This document shows, piece by piece, positions 1-5,834 of a DNA stretch of 18,103 nucleotides (the first letter of the stretch is position 1; each line of letters begins with the position of its first letter). A program made the translations under genes and the position numbers. This DNA is from an uncultured Collinsella sp. (GTDB taxonomy: Bacteria; Actinomycetota; Coriobacteriia; Coriobacteriales; Coriobacteriaceae), in assembly GCA_900544755.1 (NCBI GenBank), contig UQWQ01000041.1:1-18103 (forward strand), given 5' to 3'. The notes beneath the pieces were generated by a model. The model saw nothing but the letters and a program-made list of their open reading frames with translations, was not told where the DNA came from and made no database searches.

Positions 1-422
1 ACGAGAGCGAGTTCGACGCTATCGATGAGGCGCCGACTTGCATCCATGTGACGCTGTACGTGGATGGTCAACTCGCCGGCTGCTCGCGCGTGTTTCCCGA
101 GGAACTGGAGCGCGCGGCAGATGCAGAGGCCCCGGTTTCGCCGGCGTGCGATATGGACGAAGGCGTCGCGGCGGGGGAGACCTATATTATGGGCCGCGTT
201 GCGGTGCTATCCCCAATGCGTCGCCGCGGTCTGGCGAGCAAGATTGTCGAGGCCAGCGAAGCTGCTGCGCGCGATGCCGGCGCCAAGCTCATAAAGCTGC
301 ATGCGCAGGAGTACGTGCTGCCACTCTACTCCAAGGCGGGCTACACGCAGATTGCCCCGGTGGACTACGAAGACGAGGGCCAGCCCCATGCTTGGATGGC
401 CAAGCGCGTAGATGGCAGATAG
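1..422 (+). CDS. GNAT-family N-acetyltransferase, ElaA-like (5' truncated by window edge)
   Basis: The reading frame is open from the first full codon at position 3 to a TAG at 420-422, so the gene begins upstream and only its last ~139 codons are present. A GTG at 48 could be called as a start but cuts into sequence that continues sensibly upstream. The core acetyl-CoA site is visible: a beta-strand ending GRVAVLSPMRRRGLASKIV, the motif A R-x-x-G-x-G/A pattern of GNAT enzymes, followed by the helix EASEAAARDAGA. The C-terminal HAQEYVLPLYSKAGY is the motif B region, and its HAQ...PLY...GY form resembles the ElaA branch. GNAT enzymes move an acetyl group from acetyl-CoA to an amine; the substrate here cannot be read from sequence. 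It is a cytoplasmic protein. An A/T-rich stretch and a terminator separate it from htpG. Confidence 0.85.
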   Translation, partial: ESEFDAIDEAPTCIHVTLYVDGQLAGCSRVFPEELERAADAEAPVSPACDMDEGVAAGETYIMGRVAVLSPMRRRGLASKIVEASEAAARDAGAKLIKLHAQEYVLPLYSKAGYTQIAPVDYEDEGQPHAWMAKRVDGR

Positions 423-458
423 GGACGTTCCTTTCCTGCCGGCAGTCGGGGACACCCC
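422..458. repeat. GGGACGTTC / GGGGACACCCC intergenic repeat remnant
   Basis: Directly after the acetyltransferase stop codon the sequence reads GGGACGTTCCTTTCCTG and then GGGGACACCCC (448-458). The nine bases GGGACGTTC recur at 2848-2856, preceded there by another G. Short G-rich units of this sort in intergenic DNA resemble decayed REP-type repeats; that interpretation is inference from only two copies. Confidence 0.3.
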
Positions 459-482
459 TTGGCAATTGGCGCATCAGAGCGT

Positions 483-540
483 TTGGACATACAGTTTTTC
501 GATTCCGTATGTATATATGCGCGCTAATGGGTTATAAAAT
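483..540 (+). promoter_or_regulatory. Putative htpG promoter region (A/T-rich)
   Basis: This A/T-rich stretch stands out from the GC-rich surroundings. It contains TTGGAC (483-488), TATGTATATATG around 508-517 and TATAAA (533-538). No single -35/-10 pair has ideal spacing, so the exact promoter cannot be chosen. Arms ACATAC (487-492) and GTATGT (507-512) form an imperfect palindrome that could be an operator. No CIRCE or HAIR heat-shock operator is visible. Confidence 0.35.
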
Positions 541-569
541 CTAAGTCTGAACATAGCAGGTCTGCGATG

Positions 570-595
570 CGGCTCGGGCGACCGGGCCGTTTTTT
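570..595 (+). terminator. Intrinsic terminator hairpin within the htpG leader
   Basis: An 8-bp stem (CGGCTCGG at 570-577 with CCGGGCCG at 582-589, one G-U pair) with loop GCGA is followed by six T residues (590-595). It lies 148 nt after the acetyltransferase stop and only 30 nt before the htpG ATG, too close for a complete promoter between the U-tract and the gene. It may end the upstream transcript, or act as an attenuator of htpG. Confidence 0.7.
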
Positions 596-625
596 GCGGA
601 CAGGGGTAGCGCGAAAGGACTGCAC

Positions 626-2650
626 ATGCGTCAATTTAAGACCGAGAGCAAAAAATTGCTCGACCTCATGATCAACTCCATCTACACCAACAAGGAAATC
701 TTCCTGCGCGAGCTTATCTCCAACGCGAGCGATGCCGTCGACAAGCTCAACTTTAAGAGCCTGCAGGACCCGAGCGTTAAGATCAACCAGGGCGACCTGG
801 CCATTCGCGTCTCCTTCGATAAGGATGCCCGCACCATCACGATTTCGGATAACGGCATCGGCATGACCGCTGAGGAGCTCGAGCGCAACCTGGGCACCAT
901 CGCCCACTCCGGCTCCGAGGAGTTTAAGACCGAGAACGCCGAGCAGCAGGGCTCCGATGTCGACATAATCGGTCAGTTTGGCGTGGGCTTCTACTCGGCT
1001 TTTATGGTCGCCAGCCATGTGAAGGTCGTCAGCCGCGCTTATGGCGAGGATACCGCCCACGTTTGGGAGTCCGACGGTCTTGAGGGCTACACCATCGAGG
1101 ATGGCGGGCGTGCTGAGCACGGTACCGATGTCATTCTGACGCTGCGCGAGAACGAGAAGCTCGACGCCGACGGCGAGGCCGAGACCTACGATCGCTTCCT
1201 GACCGAGTGGGGCCTCAAGAGCCTGATTCAGCAGTACAGCAACTATGTGCGCTACCCGATTCAGATGATGGTGAGCAAGAGCCGCCAGAAGCCCAAGCCC
1301 GAGGACGCGCCGGATGATTACAAGCCCGAGTACGAGGACTACCAGGAACTCGAGACCATCAACTCCATGACGCCGATCTGGAAAAAGCGCAGCTCCGACG
1401 TTGAGCAGAAGGATTACAACGAGTTCTACAAGTCCACATTCCACGACTTTGACGATCCCGCGCGCACTATCAGCTTTCATGCCGAGGGTACGCTCGAGTA
1501 CGATGCCCTGCTGTTTGTGCCGGGCCGCGCCCCGTTCGATCTGTACAGCAAGGACTACGAGAAGGGCCTGGCGCTCTACAGCTCCAACGTGCTGATTATG
1601 GAGAAGTGCGACGACCTGCTGCCCGACTACTACAACTTTGTGCGCGGTGTCGTGGACTCTGCCGACGTGACGCTCAATATTTCGCGTGAGACGCTGCAGC
1701 AGAACCGTCAGCTCAAGGCTATCGCCAAGCGTGTGGAAAAGAAGATTACCGCCGACCTTGAGGATATGCGTGACAACGGCCGCGAGGCCTACGAGAAGTT
1801 CTTCGAGAACTTTGGTCGCGGTCTTAAGTACGGCATCTACTCGAGCTATGGCATGAAGGCCGATGAGCTCGCCGACCTGTTGCTGTTCTGGTCTGCCAAG
1901 GAACAGAAGATGATTACCCTGGCCGAGTATGCCAAGGGCATGCCCGAGGATCAGAAGGCCATCTACTACGCCGCCGGTGACTCGCGTGAGCGCTTGGCCA
2001 AGATGCCCGTGGTAAAGGGCGTGCTCGACCGCGGCTATGACGTGCTGCTGCTGACGCAGGATGTGGATGAGTTCACCTTCCAGGCCATGCGTGAGTACGT
2101 GGCTGCCGATATGCCCAAGGTCTACGAGGATGACACTGCTCGCGAGGCTGCCGAAAAGGCAGTTGCCGATGGTGCCGAGCCTGAGGTCGAGGATCGTCAC
2201 CTAGAGCTTAAGAACGTCGCGACCGGCGATCTTGACTTGGCGACCGATGACGAGAAGAAGGAGGCCGAGGACGCCACCAAGGAGAACGAGGACCTCTTTG
2301 GCGCTATGAAGGAGGCACTCGGCGACAAGGTCGAGAAGGTTGCCGTCTCTGCGCGTCTGACTGACGCTCCCGCCTGCATCACCACCGAGGGCCCGCTTTC
2401 GCTCGAGATGGAGAAGGTGCTCCAGAAGGGTCCCGAGGGCGCGCCCGACGGTATGCCCAAGAGCCAGCGCGTGCTCGAGCTCAACGCCAAGCACCCGGTC
2501 TTTGACAAGCTTGTCGCTGCCCAGAAGGCAGGCGACGCCGACAAGATCAAGCAGTACTCCGGTCTGCTCTATGACCAGGCTCTGCTGGTCGAGGGCATTC
2601 TGCCTGAGGACCCCGTTGCCTTCGCGGCGGCTGTCTGCGAGCTGATGTAA
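626..2650 (+). CDS. htpG: Molecular chaperone HtpG (bacterial Hsp90)
   Basis: This is a cytoplasmic, ATP-dependent homodimeric chaperone that remodels client proteins late in folding and under stress. The N-terminal GHKL ATPase domain is intact: ELISNASDAVDKL (residues 29-41, with the Mg/ATP Asn and Asp), DNGIGM (75-80), the lid segment LGTIAHSGS (89-97) and IGQFGVGFYSAF (115-126). The middle client-binding domain and the C-terminal dimerisation domain follow. At 674 aa it is about 50 residues longer than the E. coli protein; some of the excess is a charged Glu/Lys/Asp-rich segment around residues 495-565. The ATG at 626 follows GAAAGGA at 613-619 with a 6-nt gap. Two hairpins follow the stop, and a terminator hairpin lies within its leader. 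No recognisable heat-shock operator was found. Confidence 0.97.
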   Translation: MRQFKTESKKLLDLMINSIYTNKEIFLRELISNASDAVDKLNFKSLQDPSVKINQGDLAIRVSFDKDARTITISDNGIGMTAEELERNLGTIAHSGSEEFKTENAEQQGSDVDIIGQFGVGFYSAFMVASHVKVVSRAYGEDTAHVWESDGLEGYTIEDGGRAEHGTDVILTLRENEKLDADGEAETYDRFLTEWGLKSLIQQYSNYVRYPIQMMVSKSRQKPKPEDAPDDYKPEYEDYQELETINSMTPIWKKRSSDVEQKDYNEFYKSTFHDFDDPARTISFHAEGTLEYDALLFVPGRAPFDLYSKDYEKGLALYSSNVLIMEKCDDLLPDYYNFVRGVVDSADVTLNISRETLQQNRQLKAIAKRVEKKITADLEDMRDNGREAYEKFFENFGRGLKYGIYSSYGMKADELADLLLFWSAKEQKMITLAEYAKGMPEDQKAIYYAAGDSRERLAKMPVVKGVLDRGYDVLLLTQDVDEFTFQAMREYVAADMPKVYEDDTAREAAEKAVADGAEPEVEDRHLELKNVATGDLDLATDDEKKEAEDATKENEDLFGAMKEALGDKVEKVAVSARLTDAPACITTEGPLSLEMEKVLQKGPEGAPDGMPKSQRVLELNAKHPVFDKLVAAQKAGDADKIKQYSGLLYDQALLVEGILPEDPVAFAAAVCELM

Positions 2651-2657
2651 CTAGGGT

Positions 2658-2684
2658 GTTACGCGGTTCTACGAACCGCGTAAC
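2658..2684. other. Perfect 12-bp hairpin directly after htpG
   Basis: GTTACGCGGTTC (2658-2669) and GAACCGCGTAAC (2673-2684) are exact reverse complements around a 3-nt TAC loop, beginning 7 nt after the htpG stop. There is no T-run after it, so it is not a standard intrinsic terminator by itself; it could protect the mRNA 3' end or act with the larger structure that follows. Confidence 0.6.
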
Positions 2685-2697
2685 TACTCGACGCTGC

Positions 2698-2796
2698 AAA
2701 CGCCCCTAAGCGGCAATCTGACGTTCAATCGTCGGTCGCGTACCGAAGTACGCTTCCCTCCTCTTTCACGTCACCTTGCTCGCTTAGGGGCGTTTT
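2698..2796 (+). terminator. Long nested stem-loop, terminator or structured RNA
   Basis: Arms at 2698-2712 and 2781-2795 pair perfectly over 15 bp (AAACGCCCCTAAGCG with its complement). Pairing continues after a single bulged T as GCAA/TTGC (2713-2716 with 2776-2779), then TGACGT/ACGTCA (2719-2724 with 2768-2773). The interior holds a further hairpin GCGTAC-CGAA-GTACGC (2738-2753). The 3' end runs into TTTT (2793-2796). It most simply terminates htpG, but the long structured interior is more than a terminator needs. See the findings. Confidence 0.5.
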
Positions 2797-2846
2797 CGCT
2801 GACTTATGCTCAACCTGCGACGTTTTTTTGGTCCAAAGTAGTCATT

Positions 2847-2856
2847 GGGGACGTTC
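2847..2856. repeat. GGGGACGTTC repeat unit
   Basis: Second copy of the GGGACGTTC unit also found at 422-430, again in intergenic DNA. The remainder of the stretch 2797-3017 holds a run of seven T (2823-2829) without a convincing stem, the dyad ACTAG...CTAGT (2864-2881) and the putative control region listed next. Confidence 0.25.
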
Positions 2857-2917
2857 TTAAACGACTAGTCTGCTTGCTAGTTTGTGCGGGTTGTGGTTTT
2901 GGGAGCTGCGGGAATTT

Positions 2918-2961
2918 AAGATACTGTACAACTGTACGTTAACTTATCTTCGTAGTATATT
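2918..2961 (+). promoter_or_regulatory. Putative operator/promoter of the yhgE pair
   Basis: AAGATA (2918-2923) and TATCTT (2945-2950) are exact inverted repeats. Between them is a tandem CTGTACAA/CTGTACGT (2924-2939), in which GTAC recurs either side of AACT, and a GTTAAC palindrome (2938-2943). TATATT (2956-2961) could be a -10 box, but no good -35 is properly spaced. The density of dyads in an A/T-rich pocket upstream of a membrane-protein operon suggests a repressor site; this is inference. Confidence 0.3.
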
Positions 2962-3017
2962 GCTACCCGCAAAACTCAGCACCATTGTGCCGCGAGGCAC
3001 TAAAGCGCCTACGTACA

Positions 3018-5834
3018 ATGGTTGTCGATAGTACGATTCGATTCAACGACAGGATGGATGGTCCAAGCGTGAGTCTCGGCAGCAAACTATCCGATGCAAA
3101 GGTTTCCTTTGCAATCTTTAAACGCGACATCAAGCGATTGATCGTGAACCCCGTCGCCCTGGTGGTTACCCTGGGCGTGTGCGTCATTCCCTCGCTGTAT
3201 GCCTGGTACAACATCGTTGCCAACTGGGATCCGTACGGAAATACCCAAGGCATTAAAATCGCCATCGCCAACAACGATCAGGGCACCCAGAACGACCTAG
3301 TGGGCGAGCTCAACGCAGGCGATAAGGTGGTCGACCAGCTCAAGAAGAACGACCAGCTTGGCTGGACCTTCGTCGACTCGGCGGCAGATGCCAAAGAGGG
3401 CGTCGAAAGTGGCGAATACTATGCTGCCATCGTGATTCCCAAGAACTTCTCTGACAATCTCGTCTCGATGCTCGACGGCAATTACCATCAGCCGAAGCTC
3501 ACCTATTACGTCAACGAGAAAAAGAGCGCCATTGCGCCCAAGGTTACCGATACCGGTGCCAACACCATCGAGGAGCAGATAAACTCGGAATTTGTCTCTA
3601 CGGTGGGCGAGACCGTTGCCGGCATTGCCAAAGATGCCGGAGTCGATCTAAAGGACAAGGCAACCCAGACGCAGGATTCGCTGGCAAGCTCGGTGTCCGA
3701 GGCATCCGATACCTTGGGCGAGGTACGTGATTCCATCGGCGACATGAACACCGCCATCGACAAGACGAGCAGCTCGATTGCTTCGGCCGATGCTGCGTTG
3801 GCGGGCCTGCAGGGACAGGCGCCTTCGCTAACGCAGGCAATCGCTCAGGGTAATGACCTGCTGGTCGAAGCTCGTACCACGGCTGGCAAGTCCATCACCT
3901 CGCTCTCCAAGGCACTTTCGGAGGGCAGCCTTGCGCTAACCAAGACGTCGGCTTCCGCGAATGCTGCCATCGGCAAGTTGACGGGCACGGTCACATCTAC
4001 GACCACCCGCATCGACAACTCGCTCGAGTCTCTCCAGGCAACGATCGATCACAACACCGCAGTTATCGGCCACCTGCAGATTCTTGCCGGCGATACCTCG
4101 ACGGGATCGGATCAGATCGACGCGCTGATCGCCTCGACGATCGATACGCTCAAGAAGCAGAACGACCAGCTGCAGAGTATCAAGAACAGTCTGTCCGCGC
4201 AGTCGAGCGCCATGGCAAATGATGCCGCGGCTGTCTCGGGTGCCAGCGACGCTATCAATAACGCAATTCAGACCGGTACGGCTAACCTCGGTCAGGCTCA
4301 GACCGATCTGGGGCAGAATGCACTGCCGAAGGCTTCGAGCGCGCTTGACTCCTTTGCCGCCGTTTCGGGCGATTTGACCGGCATTGTATCGGGTATGACC
4401 CCCACGATAGCGAGCGCGCGCGGCACGCTGGCGCAGCTCGATGCCACGCTTAAGCAGGCAAAGACCACGCTGTCCCAAACCGACGCCTCCCTTGCCAAGG
4501 TTCAGGACAAGCTCGCGACCGCCGCCAATGACATTGCGGCGCTGCAGACCTCTGAGTCTATGGGCGAGTTAGCCGACCTCATGGACGTCGACGTCAATGA
4601 CGTGGCAGATTTCATGGCATCTCCGGTTGAGCTGACATCCAAGTCAATCTATCCGGTCAAGAGCTTTGGCTCGGGCATCGCGCCCTTCTACACCAATCTG
4701 GCGCTGTGGGTAGGCGGCTATGTGCTCATCGCTATCTACAAACTCGAGGTCGACCGCGAGGGCATCGGTAGCTTTACGGCGCGTCAGGGCTACTTTGGCC
4801 GCTGGCTGCTGCTGGTGATCCTGGGCGCGTTCCAGGCCATTATCGTTACGGTGGGCGACCTGGTCATTGGCGTTCAGTGCGTCAATCCGCTGCTCTTTGT
4901 GCTGGGCGGCATCGCTATCTCGTTCACCTACGTCAACATCATCTATGCGCTGTCCACCACCTTTAAGCATATCGGTAAAGCCATTGGCGTCATCCTCGTC
5001 ATTGTGCAGATCCCCGGCTCGTCGGGCATGTATCCCATCGAGATGATGCCAGGTTTCTTCCAATGGCTGCATCCGCTGCTGCCCTTCACCTATGGCATCA
5101 ACCTGCTGCGCGAGACCGTCGGTGGCATGTATTCGTTCAACTACCTGTTCAACCTGTGCATCCTGGGCGTGTTCCTTATCATCGCGCTCTTTATCGGTCT
5201 GCAGCTGCGCCCGTTGCTGCTCAACCTCAACCTGCTCTTTGATAAGCAGCTTTCCACGACGGGCCTTATGATCTGCGAGTCCAACGACCTGCCGCGCCAG
5301 CGCTATTCGCTGCGCACGGCCATGCGCGTCATGCTCGATTCGGATTCGTACCGTCGCGAGCTGCTCGATCATGCCGTGGCGTTTGAGCATCGCTACCCGT
5401 ACTACATCAAGGGCGGTTTTGCCGCTGTAGTCGGCGTGCAGGTTCTGCTCTTTGTGCTTTCGACGGTGCTCGATATCGACAATAACGGCAAGATCATCCT
5501 ACTCGTTATCTGGATCATTTCGGTTATCGCCATCTGCGGCTGGCTCATCAACATCGAGTACATCCGTGCAAGCCTCAACACCCAGATGCGCATCTCGGCG
5601 CTTTCGGACGAGGACTTGCGCCGCGAGATGCGCGAGCACACGGCTGCCATCCCTGCCGCCCGTCGCATGTTTGGTCTCAACGCCAGCGAGCGGGGCACTA
5701 AGGACAGCGAACAGCCCACGAGCCGTCTGCCGCATATCGGTGCGCATCGTAAATCTCAGGGCAGCGACAGCACAGCTACAAATGATGGAGATACTACCCC
5801 GCTTGGCAAGCACTCAAAAGGAGGTGAGGCATAA
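3018..5834 (+). CDS. YhgE/Pip-family membrane protein with C-terminal extension
   Basis: The protein has the YhgE/Pip layout: a short cytoplasmic N-terminus ending FKRDIKRL, a first membrane segment (about residues 42-63), the family motif NWDPYGNT, a large extracytoplasmic region rich in Ala/Ser/Asp heptads (about 90-545), then a multi-span C-terminal membrane block beginning YPVKSFGSGIAPFYT. YPIEMMPGFFQWLHPLLPF is conserved in that block. After about residue 745 it carries an extension with a soluble stretch, two more predicted membrane helices (about 798-847) and a charged tail, which its neighbour lacks. Relatives include the phage infection protein Pip and the phage receptor YueB; a transport function is suggested by the ABC-2-like membrane block. 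The start is uncertain: TTG 2985, ATG 3018, ATG 3054 and GTG 3069 are in frame and none has a good ribosome site. ATG 3018 is chosen provisionally (938 aa). Confidence 0.85.
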   Translation: MVVDSTIRFNDRMDGPSVSLGSKLSDAKVSFAIFKRDIKRLIVNPVALVVTLGVCVIPSLYAWYNIVANWDPYGNTQGIKIAIANNDQGTQNDLVGELNAGDKVVDQLKKNDQLGWTFVDSAADAKEGVESGEYYAAIVIPKNFSDNLVSMLDGNYHQPKLTYYVNEKKSAIAPKVTDTGANTIEEQINSEFVSTVGETVAGIAKDAGVDLKDKATQTQDSLASSVSEASDTLGEVRDSIGDMNTAIDKTSSSIASADAALAGLQGQAPSLTQAIAQGNDLLVEARTTAGKSITSLSKALSEGSLALTKTSASANAAIGKLTGTVTSTTTRIDNSLESLQATIDHNTAVIGHLQILAGDTSTGSDQIDALIASTIDTLKKQNDQLQSIKNSLSAQSSAMANDAAAVSGASDAINNAIQTGTANLGQAQTDLGQNALPKASSALDSFAAVSGDLTGIVSGMTPTIASARGTLAQLDATLKQAKTTLSQTDASLAKVQDKLATAANDIAALQTSESMGELADLMDVDVNDVADFMASPVELTSKSIYPVKSFGSGIAPFYTNLALWVGGYVLIAIYKLEVDREGIGSFTARQGYFGRWLLLVILGAFQAIIVTVGDLVIGVQCVNPLLFVLGGIAISFTYVNIIYALSTTFKHIGKAIGVILVIVQIPGSSGMYPIEMMPGFFQWLHPLLPFTYGINLLRETVGGMYSFNYLFNLCILGVFLIIALFIGLQLRPLLLNLNLLFDKQLSTTGLMICESNDLPRQRYSLRTAMRVMLDSDSYRRELLDHAVAFEHRYPYYIKGGFAAVVGVQVLLFVLSTVLDIDNNGKIILLVIWIISVIAICGWLINIEYIRASLNTQMRISALSDEDLRREMREHTAAIPAARRMFGLNASERGTKDSEQPTSRLPHIGAHRKSQGSDSTATNDGDTTPLGKHSKGGEA
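5818..5827 (+). promoter_or_regulatory. Full-length Shine-Dalgarno of the second yhgE gene
   Basis: AAGGAGGTGA matches all ten bases usually complementary to the 16S rRNA 3' end. It lies inside the last codons of the first gene, and the stop TAA (5832-5834) abuts the next ATG (5835). This arrangement supports translational coupling or strong independent initiation of the second protein. Confidence 0.8.

Noticed and set aside
423..625. CIRCE or HAIR heat-shock operator before htpG
   Set aside because: Neither TTAGCACTC-N9-GAGTGCTAA nor CTTGAGT-N7-ACTCAAG, nor a near match, is present.
524..2200. 558-codon open frame antisense to htpG
   Set aside because: It lies opposite an intact, fully recognisable HtpG and its translation is a low-complexity Leu/Val/His/Gly mix typical of the complement of GC-biased codons; no domain is visible.
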